Shown here one piece after another: positions 1 through 10,695 of a stretch of DNA of 64,000 nucleotides. Within the stretch, counting starts at the first letter, position 1, and each line of letters starts with the position of its first letter. A program made the position numbers and the translations under genes. The stretch is from Tubiluchus corallicola. Its lineage: Eukaryota; Priapulida; Priapulimorpha; Priapulimorphida; Tubiluchidae. The stretch spans positions 992,180 to 1,056,179 of the forward strand of contig JAQGDQ010000005.1 of NCBI GenBank assembly GCA_030141605.1. The letters run 5' to 3'. The notes below the pieces were generated by a model. It worked only from the letters and a program-made list of their open reading frames with translations. It searched no databases and had not been told where the DNA came from.

Positions 1-321
1 TAAAGCCAGCAGTTGCTGTGTCTGAAAAATTTTATGAAAAAAGCTCTTTCAGCTAATGTGGTAATGCCTAAGACTTACTATATTTCTCTTTAAGGAGTAA
101 CAGGACGACTTCCTTATGTATGTTGCTTGTCAGGAAAACAGTGTATAAGATTTTACTTTTGAATCTGTCACATATTGACATGTTGTTGTGATGGTAGATC
201 CAATTGCTGGACTATTGCAACTTTGAGAATTTTCTTTAGTAGAAGTTCGTTTCATTCTGCAAATCTTGTAATTGACTCTGGCTTCGCTTCAACTTATTTC
301 AGACCTGACTTCTTGTTTTAG

Positions 322-3300
322 GCAAAGAAGGTGGTTTAGGAGGTACAATGGATGAACTGAGAGAAAAGATTGATGAAATTATGGAAACGGCTGCTAAAGT
401 AACAGCTAAAGTTGTTCAGGCTGATGAAGCATCTAAAGAAGGCATTCAGGACATCTCAGAAGCTGAGGATGCTGTTACCAGAGCAGAGGATGCTTTAAAT
501 ACTGCACAAAAATACATAGAAAAAGAAGGCAAGGCGGCACTGGATGAAGCACAGGAGGCTTCGGATAAATTTGGAATGCAGTCTGATCGGATGTCAGAGA
601 TTGCTCGGGAAGCGAGAGTAGAGGCAGACAGGTATTAATGCTCAATTATCTTTGACGAACATCACTGTGTATAATATGTAACTCTGCTTATATTCTCACC
701 ATATATACTTTGACTGCTGAAGTATTATACATTTAATTTTGAATTACTTGCTTTTTCTAATTGGTTATTGTTCAGTGGAAATAACTTTATGTGTATGCTA
801 TTCTGTTTGACTTTGTGCCAATTAAATTTGCTTCCTACTAACATGCTGCTAAGGAATAAAAAGCGTCGTTTCCGAAATTTGGAAAAGCATTTAAAGAAGA
901 TCGCTCGCAAAAGTCGACGTAAGGCTAAGAGGTACCAGTTGCCTTGCCAAAAGTTTTTTCTTTGACATGTTATGTATATTCTTAGAGTTATAAATGTTTA
1001 TGTTTTAACTTCTTCCCGACTAGTACATACATCTACCTGTCATCTATGACGGGTATAAGCAATGCTTTATTGACTAATCTTTCTAACCTCCAAATTTAAT
1101 GAAATTTGGAAAAGCAACAACCAACATATAAGTAAATCATATAAGAAATGTTCTGTTGTTTTACTTCATTTTCAGTTTTTAAAAATTTGTTTGCAAACTA
1201 TTGGATAAAATTTTGCTTTACACTTGTACGGGACACTCGGCATAACAACGAAAAATGATCTACCCTGTTGTGCTGAACGGTAATGCACGGCTGTCAATTC
1301 AGCAGTGCAGAGGCCCATTGTTATAGTTAGCTGCAGGTTCACCTATAGCAAGCATTGCATTCCTGTACAAATTTTCAGAATATTTTGACGTGTTTGAACA
1401 GTTGCTAACAATTTGCAAACTTAGAGTGTGGAAAAAAGAATGCGCTACAGTTGTTATGTTGAACAGTTTTAGATGCAAGCTATCACTTGGAAACTAGTAT
1501 TCTTTGAAATGAAAAGTGCATAAAAATTTTACGGATTTTTTATATCATCCTGTTAGATCTAAGCATTGCATTTACAAGGCTAGAAAGAAAATTTAATTCT
1601 CTTTCAGAAAATGTATAGTTTTGCACTAGCATCTCATACTATTAGGCTGTTGTGGACATTTCTGAACAGGGATGTCAAAACTACACAAGTATTTATAGTT
1701 GTGAATGAGTTAAGGGTGAAGTTATAAATTATAATTGTCATTTGAGAACACAGATTAACTTTGCTCTTTATTTTGCATGGAATTTGATAGTGCTCTAGTT
1801 GCATCACATTTTCGCTTATTTTTCAGTCTTAGCTCTTGTATGTTGTAGGTGATTCGTAGATCTATGTTGTGATGGCTAAGACAAGCTTTACATTCTATAC
1901 GCATGGATTTTTTGTCATAATTATTTATCACTATTGCCTGCTGCTTGAAAGCAGGAATTTTACTAAAGTATAAAAGCTATTCATACCTAATTTGCAGTTC
2001 TGTGGACATTATTAATAGAGCTAAATGCTATTTCTTATAGGTAGATGTTATTAGTGCATTGTGGTTTTCAGGCAAGAAAAAGAGGCAGCAGAGATTGAGA
2101 AAGTGGCTAACGAAGCTTTGAATACATCAAGAGAAGCTTATAAGATAGCATATGCGGCTATTCAAGGGCAGGGACAAACAACTGATGATATAGAAAAGTT
2201 GCGAAATCAGTAAGCATTTTTACTAATTAAACTTGACTCAGGTAAGTGTAAATTAATAATGGCAATTGTGCAAATTGTCGGGCATTTAGTATCGTCATTC
2301 TCTCAAAAAAATTAGTATAATAAGCAGGTGTGCTTCCAGGATTTTTTCAGTTTTGTGAATTTGAAAATGTAAGAAATTGTTAGATTGAATAATGTCATAA
2401 AATGGCAGTGTGCGGTTAATTATTTTCTTGCTGTCTAAACTTTTAGAAATATTTCAAGAAGGCGCATAACAAGAATGTTCTATAAAAACTTTAGTGAAAA
2501 TCATAAGCTGTTAATTTTTGTTCGTTGTGCTTCTCTAACCATAACCATATAGCGTAAATAAAATTTCATAAAACTTCACCTTTTTTTACTTTTTTATTGT
2601 GTACAGCTACATACTGTTACTTTTCAGAATTTTACTATAATACATTAACCTGTTTAATGTATACAGGTTAGCTTTTCGTGTGAGCTTCAAAAAGTTTTTA
2701 GCTGTTTTCAACATGCCCGTGAACGCTGATCTTTCCGTACACCATTTCTTCCTGAAACGTTGTGCTATTGCTAGCACGTGTGACTCGAAGTTTATCTGTT
2801 GTGCAAAAATTTGTCTGTAGTAAAATTCTTTTTTCTTTAAATACAGCAAATTGTTTATTTCTGTATTATTTTACAACAATTCTGTGTTTGCCACTTCACT
2901 GCAATGTGTATTTTAGGTACTATGATGCAGAAGAATTGTTTGATCGTACAAAGAACTTAGCCGAGAATGCTCGTAAACAGGCAGGAGACGTGTACGATGA
3001 AGTTCTGGAGATGCTGACCAATGCTAACTCACTACAGTTACCAGAAGCTGATTCAGAGTCTTATAGAAATCAGGCTGAATCCATCAGCAGAGAGGTGTGT
3101 ATTACATTACTAAATACATTTCTAACAATGACTTTCTTGTTTTGTCGCTGTTGTTGTCATTGCCATCTTTCAATTTGATGCTTTAAGTTAGAGATTTTTC
3201 CAGATTAGATTTTTTCCAGATGAATCACCAACTACTAGCTATAAAGTGTAAAATGCATAACCTATAAATTTTTATTATGATGCAAAAGTTATTGGCAAGC

Positions 3301-6300
3301 ACAGTGGATGATAAAACAAGATTAGCAAGTTTTTCTTTTACTTGAGGCAGTGAAACATCTTTTGTACTCCATTATTGTGTACATTATTATTAACTTATAA
3401 ATTAATGTCTTTAATTTATTGATGTTTATAAACATAGTGATAATTTGCCAGAGACTTATATTGGAAGGCATTAAAATTTAGTGACTGAAGCACACATAAT
3501 CGCTCTGTCACTGTTCTAATTTTCTAAAGCATTTGTTAATTTTTCTTGATATTTATTTGTTATTTTGCAGGCACAGGAGATAACCGATGAGGCTACAAAT
3601 ATGATGGCAGACAACGAAGAGCTTTTGGAAATGATCAATGAACAGAAAGCAGAAGCAGAACAACTGTTAGAAGACGGAATAAAACAACAACAGATAGCTG
3701 ATGAAATGCTAGCAGATGTAAACAAAGCTAAGGGCCAGGCTGAAGCAGCTGATGCAATGGGTGAACAGACTTTGAAAGAAGCCAATGAAACACTGCAGAC
3801 ATTAAATGGTATGTACATTTCATATAATGACAAAATACTCTAACAGCTACATTCATAGCACTGATGAATCTACATTTGATGTTTGTCAGACACTAACCAA
3901 GTCAACAAATGTCAGTATTATGTTCTACAAATGGAGTATATCATGTTGTGAAATTTTGTCTTTATACTTTAGTATGTTTTAGTGTAGTATACAGTTTTTG
4001 AGTACACAAGTTCTATAGTTAGTTGCTGGAATTTTAGAATTTCAACGCTTGTGATTCAAAAACATTTTAAAATTTTAATTGTTTTCATAACACAGGAAAA
4101 TGTTTCACTAGAATGCTATCCTTAGCCATTTTTCTCACTTCACAGTTTAAACTTTGTTTAACTATATATGCTATCTATAGCCGTCTTTCTCACTTCAAAG
4201 TTTAAACTTTATTTAACTATCTGATCAGTACAAGTTATAGTAATATTTTATACTATGTCTGAAAATGCCAAGCGATCAGTGGAAAATTCTTGATTTTAAA
4301 TAAAAAACAATAATTCGTGAACATATAAATGGCAGCTTGCAGTTAATGTAGATTTGCTAATGAGTTGCAGTGCCATGTCATTTCAATCGTGTTATACAGA
4401 TTTTGATAACCAAGTAAAAGAAAGTGAAGGAAAGGCAAAAGAAGCAATGGAGAAAGTAGGAGAGATTGAAGAACTCATTGAAGAGGCAGAAAGTACAACA
4501 CAAGATGCAGAGGATTTGCTTGCAAATGCTGAACAGGATGCTAACACGGCACGTGATATCGCTCGCCAAGCACAGAAAGTTGCTGAAGGAGCCTCACAGG
4601 TGGGCAGTATCATTGTTATCAGCTGTTACCACTATGTACATATTTCTCAAATGTTTACATTTGTTACTGATTTATTTATTTTGGATGCAAGTTGATGAGT
4701 AACCAGACTGACCAGAGCTTAACCGGTTTAAATTGTATTTAGCAATTAAGCAAAATTCTCTCACAAATGCGTAGTGTTCAGTGAGAAACTTGTATTATTT
4801 CAGGATGCCGAGCAAATTCGTGAAGATGCTGCTTCAACGAAAGACAGAGCTGAACAGCTAAAGGATGAAACAGATAGTCTTGCTGAAGAAGTGTCTGGGG
4901 TAGAGGAGCTGCTGGTAACATTAGAAAATCAAACCGTTCAGGATGAGGAGCTAGCTAAGCAGGTGTGCAGCAATTCATTTGATGTCTTTGCAGCACTTTA
5001 CTAATAAGTTGTAATAAGTTGTAACGAAAACTCATTTTTTTAGTTCATAAATTTCTTTAGATATGTTTAAAATACTAACAAACTAGGAGTCCTCAGTAGA
5101 GTAGCATATTTCTAATTTGCCGATAAGATGCCCGGAGACTACTACAAAAATATGTTTTCTATATTGATGCAGTTGTAATTTTCACTTAAAATGATATTAA
5201 ATCTTTATACAGCTACCATCATAATAGAGCATCATAATTATTACAATGTATTTGAAGATTTTCTGCATTGACACGGATTGAATTTTTTTTTCACTTAAAA
5301 TAACAGTGTACTAAATGGTTGTGAAAATCAGAGCCACTGTCAGAAGGCGCAGATTTATCATGTGTTTCTGATTGTTATTATCTGACCCCAGCTAATATAT
5401 TATATTTAATTTAGCTGTCTGACTGTGTACTGTTCGTGAGCGGTGGACATATTACATTGGATAGGACTTTTTATATGATTATCTTCAAAAAAATGTTCAA
5501 AATTCAAATCTGCACCTTATGAGTCAAAAATGAATAGGCTCTGAGCTTGACCCCATTCCGTACGCATGTACCAAGTATCGACTTCTATATTACTCAACAG
5601 CCGAGAACGAGAAAAAATAGTGACATATAGGTGGACGGACGGACGGACTGACAAACAGGACTGATAATTCTAATGAAGTGGCAACTATAATAAAGATATT
5701 TACGGTTTACTTTCACAATCATTGGTAAATTATAAATTTGATTTTCTTGCATTCTAGGCATTAGAAAAAGCAGATCAAGCCAAGCAGTTAGCAACAGATT
5801 CTTCTACTAAAGTTAAAGAAGCCTTAGACAGTGTCAACAAAATATTAGAAGATCTTGGTAAGTAATTAAATGTGGCACTCACAATCTGAACATCTTCAAA
5901 AAATTGTAAAATGTGTTGCGTGGGCTTAGCAAAATTAAGCGTAACTTACCACCAGAGACTTACAATGAGCATGTAACATCTGCCTACAAACTCAATTTCA
6001 TGCCTTGAATAACATTTTAAAAGAAACATTTTATAAAAATGTATGTTTTCTGAAATTAGTGTATTGTGTAACTCAATACAATGAGTGATGCTGAATACTG
6101 ATTCCGTTTATGTTTCATAGTCTGCTCAGTAAATTGTGCTTTGTTTATTTAGACAAGCTTGACAGCGTAGATGAAGATCGGCTGAATGAGTTAGAAGCAG
6201 AACTGGAGAATGCTCAGCAAATATTGAAAGAGGCAAAACTTGACGAGCGATTAGAAAAACTTCGGAAGGCTAACGAGCAGCAAAGCCAGTGGGTGAAGGA

Positions 6301-6412
6301 TTATAGCGCCGAGTTGGAACAGCTGCGGAGGGATGTTAACAACATCGAGGATATTCGTAACTCGTTACCTGATGGCTGCTTTAGGACAGAAGTTTTAGAA
6401 CCAATAGGATAA
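322..6412 (+). CDS. LAMC1: laminin gamma chain, C-terminal coiled-coil exons (5' partial)
   Basis: C-terminal 526 codons of a laminin gamma subunit, the secreted basement-membrane chain that forms a triple coiled coil with alpha and beta chains. Coding exons: 322-631, 2072-2209, 2917-3094, 3571-3808, 4400-4599, 4804-4962, 5758-5857, 6153-6412. All have AG/GT boundaries and compatible phases. The product is almost wholly heptad-rich, Glu/Ala/Lys-rich coiled coil. Motifs shared with known gamma-1 chains include IAREAR near the end of the first exon, DIRNSLPDGCF near the C-terminus, and a single late Cys that in the family bonds the beta chain. The final residues are EPIG. The first exon begins in phase with two bases of a split codon, so the rest of the gene lies upstream. 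The gamma assignment is very secure; orthology to gamma-1 (Drosophila LanB2) is inferred. Confidence 0.93.
854..931 (+). other. candidate optional cassette exon in laminin intron (basic 26-codon insert)
   Basis: A 78-nt block lies inside the first laminin intron, between ...GCTAAG and GTACC. It is a multiple of three and enters and leaves in the same split-codon phase as the flanking exons (AG|G), so inclusion would keep the frame. It stays open and encodes a strikingly basic peptide, about 14 Lys/Arg in 25 whole codons. A TACTAAC branch-point-like sequence lies just upstream. Skipping it gives the usual laminin sequence, so it would be optional or cryptic. The donor is weak; chance is possible. 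Confidence 0.22.
4115..4224 (+). repeat. 55-bp direct tandem duplication in laminin intron
   Basis: Two adjacent 55-bp copies (4115-4169 and 4170-4224) share GCTATC..TAGCC..TTTCTCACTTCA..GTTTAAACTTT..TTTAACTAT with a few substitutions. Confidence 0.85.
5633..5648 (+). repeat. (GGAC)4 microsatellite
   Basis: Four GGAC units followed by TGAC, in the laminin intron before the exon at 5758. Such tails often mark the 3' end of old retroelements, but no element body is recognised upstream. Confidence 0.7.
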
Positions 6413-7594
6413 AGATGTTGTATTTAATGCCATTATTGTATATTTAGTATAATGTGTAGTGCCTGCATATTCTTAGGGTGCTTTATTTTATTTTATTTTT
6501 TGTTACATAGTCAGCTTACAACATTAACTGATTGTACTTTGAGTGTGTGTTTGTACAGATGGACATCTTTTTCATAAAGTTGTTTTTTTTCGTTACAGAC
6601 ACTTGGAATCTTAAAATTTTTGTTAAAAGTCCAATTTTTTTTGCAGTTCGCGAAATCCAGTTTGTGGTAACACATAACATAAATGTGCTTCAGGTGAATT
6701 TGCATTGTTTGACAAAAATGTATCATTTTACAGACAAGACTTCAGCCAGTTTTCCTCAACTTCTTGCATTCCCAAGCTTTGCTTAGTATGATGCATGTTT
6801 CTTTAAATCCCCTCCTAAGCTGCAATTTTTTAGTCCCTAAAATAGCCCGTGTTCATATTGTATTCTCCAATTATCGATGTGTAGTGTGGCTCAGCAGTTA
6901 TATTATACATAATGGGAAATGTAAAAGATAAACTTATTCACCAAGGGAAAAGCCACTGGTGCTTGAATTGCTTGTAGTTTTTTGCATAAGTGAGTAGTGA
7001 AGTGCCAGAATTTTTTCACCACATTTAGTTTCCTAGTTTACAGTGCTGGTGGGTGTCCTAAACCTATAAAAGAATTGATAAATTCCTTAACAGTTCATTC
7101 GTCAGTGGTATATTTAAATTGCATGACTCATTTTTGACACTTAGACCTTAGTGGTTTGTAGCTTCTTTTTGTAAAACCATCAGTAGTTTTACATTCAGAC
7201 ATCATATAAATGTTAAATATTATATATATGTATGTGTAAGTATTTATTTTATATTGTCGTGATGTCCATAGCGTTGTAGTTTTAAAATGTATTATGCACA
7301 ATACTAAGTTATCTGCATTTCACCAAAACACAGTCGACTATCAGTGCTTGAAAAGTTTTCCTGTTTCTTTCTAATAAAGTCACATTGTTGATACTAAGTT
7401 GTAAAGAAGAGATAAATGCATTTATGATATTTTGTATCAAAGATTTTCTTTCTCGTAAAAATTTATCACGGATTGAATTTTTCTCAACATCTTCATACAA
7501 GATTCAGGAACCATGGGCTTCCATTCACATGTGCGTCACTCGCATTGGGATTCTTGTTTGAACTAATATCATCTGAAAGTATTCTGTATCTTGT

Positions 7595-7676
7595 CACGTT
7601 TCTTCACTGTAGTATGTAGCCAGTTAAGTTTTGAACACGTTTCTTCACTGAAGTATACAGCCAGTTAGGTTTTGAA
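7595..7676 (+). repeat. 41-bp tandem duplication
   Basis: Two adjacent copies starting CACGTTTCTTCACTG and ending CAGTTA(A/G)GTTTTGAA, at 7595-7635 and 7636-7676, within the presumed laminin 3' UTR. Confidence 0.85.
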
Positions 7677-8280
7677 AAGTGTTTTGCATTCCTGCTAAAA
7701 TTAATCTTATGTTAGTGTATGAATGTCTTTAGCTGAACTTCCTTAGTGTGCTTCCAGGTACGCTGTAAGCTATGGTGAAATTAGGTTATTATGGTGCTAG
7801 AAGGTAATGTAAATTGAATTTTATTATGATTGTTATCGCTGTGGAACCAACACTGCCATTCTGTTCTCAAGTATTCCACATTATAATGGTGGCCTTTAGT
7901 TTTAAGCCATGTGCGCATGTCTTTGCCACAGGGATTATAGATAGTAAAAACTATTTTTATTTTGGGTCCGAATCATTTATAAAAGCATTTATTATTACTA
8001 AACGTCTATGGTATTGCTTTCATAATTGTTTGTATATTATATAGATAAGAAATTTAGATGCCTAGATGAGAACTGCTTAACGTCTAATAAGATCTATTAA
8101 TGTCGTGTTAGAATGCAAACGGTTCATTCATATACCATTGATGCAATAAATTTTCTGGTGCTGTATTGTAATCTCGTGTTTTCAATCATGAAAAATGTTA
8201 TTAATAATTATGTGGCTAAGCACAAGTATAATAGCGGATAGATTTAAGTATTATAAATGACGTATTTAATTACTCTCTTG

Positions 8281-8297
8281 ATGTGTGTGTGTGTGTA
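8281..8297 (+). repeat. (TG)n microsatellite
   Basis: Short run of alternating TG in the laminin 3' flank. Confidence 0.7.
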
Positions 8298-9519
8298 CTT
8301 TGAGCTTTTTTAATGTACTATTATACTAAGTATGGAAACTTGTCTTTGTACCCCATATTTTATCATCTTTAGCAAATCATAACTCCTACAGAATCACAAA
8401 TTTGTTATTTTACGACTAGTTGCATTTTCTAGTAGCTTTGTTTTATCATTTTTCTACAAAGTTAGTTGCTAAATACTTAAGTCAGTATTGAAAACAGGGA
8501 ATCATTACTGTACCAAACTTTTTCAATTTGTTTAAGTTTTACCTTAATTTTTTTATATATATGAAAGCCAGTAATGATTATCTTGAATTGAAAAAATGTC
8601 AGTTTTGTTTTTTGGGCTGATTTAATTGAATCGTTATAGTCAAACAATAAAAAATGGTAAAACATACAATACATTTTCGCTTTATTTTTTTAGTTAATAA
8701 TAATTTATTCATCTCAACAACATGGTATTTCTCGCCCTCTGTCAAGAGTTTATAGGCTTGTCGATTATAATGCTAAATTGTTTCTTTGCTGTCAGTTGCA
8801 ACAGATTTGTCCCACCATGACGAAATTGCGTTCATTTTCAGGTACGAGAATTTCCTTTTGATAGAGTGGACAGACATGCTCGTTAAACGCGTGCTTACTT
8901 CGGTGAAGCTGCAGTTGCAGTTCGCTGCAATATGCCGTAGCTTTCATGTCTCAGCAGCATATCTGCAAATTTAATCTTGCATGGTCTGCATGTTTATTAA
9001 TTTTTAAAATTACAAAAAATCCAAAATTTATTGAGTGTAGAATTTTCGCTTCAAACTGTTATTGTAATAAAACAGTTATAAATGTTATTTTTAACTAGGT
9101 CTTTCTTTATTTTCTGTATCATTAATTGACATATATGCCCAGGCCGGATTTACAAATGATTAGAAAACGTAATAAAGATATGCGGTGAGATTTATCAATC
9201 CTTTTTGTTTTTGGAAGAGCCTGCTCAGTGACCTCGTTGGGCAGAGCTTATTATGGTAATAAATCTATCTTCTCTCCCACTTATCGTCGATACCAGTAAA
9301 AAGTGTTTGTTTGCAAGATCAATTACACGAATTTACTTTACTTGTAATCACACTGTGTAAATCATTCACTTTGTCGTGAAGGACGACTATATGACCATTG
9401 CGGGAAATAAACCACTAGTCGTCTGCGGTTTATACATTTATAAAGTTTTGCTACTTACTGTTTGAAAGAAGAACTGCAAGGAAGTCTAGCAAAATTATGT
9501 AAAAATACGATAAAAGGGG

Positions 9520-10022
9520 AAAACAAAATCAAAAATATGATAGGCTATATTTTGCCTATTTCTGGTTGGATTTCAGTAAGGTCTTCCTCTATGCAGTAAA
9601 CACAGTGGATATAAATGTAATAACTAAATCTAGATGGAAAAAGTATGTAAAGAATGAAATTCATTTATTTATAGAAAAAGAGCTTAAAACTAAAATAGAA
9701 ACTATGATAAAATTAAGATTTTTAAAAAACAGAACTTTCCAAAGACAAATGTATGTCTAAAAATGGTTAGACAACATGAAAGGTATTATTTTAATTGGGC
9801 TTAATATGATAGATGTTAAAGCAAATTTCAAAAATCTGTATAAAGGGGATCTTAAATGTTGTTTATGTCAGGTAACACAGGACACTATTGAGCATCTTTT
9901 TGAATGTAAAGCTATGTATATCAACAATTTGGGCCTATCTGCGCAAGATATAAGTGAATGGAACATAAATAAATTACTACTGACTAGGATATATGTTAAC
10001 GAGCTGTTGAAACTAAAAATAT
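9520..10022 (+). pseudogene. LINE reverse-transcriptase C-terminal fragment
   Basis: One reading frame, interrupted by a TAA at 9758-9760, encodes the tail of a non-LTR retrotransposon ORF. It has a basic helical stretch with a KLRFLKN motif, then VKANFKNLYKGDLKC and a zinc-knuckle-like pattern (C-x2-C, then EHLFEC) typical of the region after the RT domain. The catalytic RT part is absent, so this is a 5'-truncated or eroded copy. The clade cannot be named from this fragment. Confidence 0.6.
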
Positions 10023-10274
10023 AATTAAAGACGAGTGAACAGTAAAGACAAATTGACGTTAAAGATATTTGGTGTGATTTGTAAATCAAATTGATCGTGT
10101 TGTCGATCTCGCAAACAGACACCTTTTATTGATGTCTGTTTGCTTGCCACTGGTGGTGAAGCGGATCGAGCGTATCAACGGTATCCACGGTAGTAAGGAC
10201 GATATAATTTTTTAGTCCTATGCAGTAAGGATAATATACTGCTATACTGTCATGATTAGGGGTTAAGCGAGTAT

Positions 10275-10486
10275 ACTTATACAAACCCCGTATTTTTCCG
10301 CAAAATAATTGTTGATTAAGGTTTTAAACTTTACCACGGTTGGTGCGGCAATTAGCATGGCAGGCAGATTATTCCATTCATTCACAACTCTCACAGAAAA
10401 TGAACATTTACGAGTGTCAAGACATGACCGCTATTTAAACAGCTTTAAACTGTGTCCTCTGACAACACTTATTAAATTTCTACCAC
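10275..10486 (-). pseudogene. LINE RT C-terminal fragment, minus strand
   Basis: The complement reads RGHSLKLFK, a stop, then CSFSVRVVNEWNNLP followed by a VVKFK-type ending. This is the signature just before the end of many CR1/jockey-like LINE proteins. One in-frame TAG interrupts it. It faces the plus-strand LINE fragment at 9520-10022 and belongs to a different family. Confidence 0.6.
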
Positions 10487-10695
10487 TATCGTATAATATT
10501 TATGGTAGATAGTATATACTACCACAATGCTACCATTAAGTTTTATTGCAGTTCCTTACATCTATCATGATCTATGACAAGGCCGTCAGCTATAGGGAAA
10601 CCAGCAAACACCAAGCCAAAAAGACACTGCGTATTGCCAACTACCCAGCCATTGCACTTGCTAAAGCTAGAGTTTAACCGGCATGTGTATTCAAA
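10487..10695. other. intergenic, 5' flank of ICT1
   Basis: Contains a locally GC-richer open stretch (about 10566-10676) ending in TAA shortly before the ICT1 ATG. I do not recognise its translation. It could be 5' UTR or promoter of ICT1. Confidence 0.35.

Larger units (their letters stand above)
6413..9519 (+). other. laminin 3' UTR and intergenic DNA, no gene seen
   Basis: AT-rich and non-coding. AATAAA hexamers at 7373-7378, 8145-8150 and 8646-8651 are candidate polyadenylation signals for the laminin transcript; which is used cannot be told. The short open frames show no recognisable protein. Confidence 0.6.
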
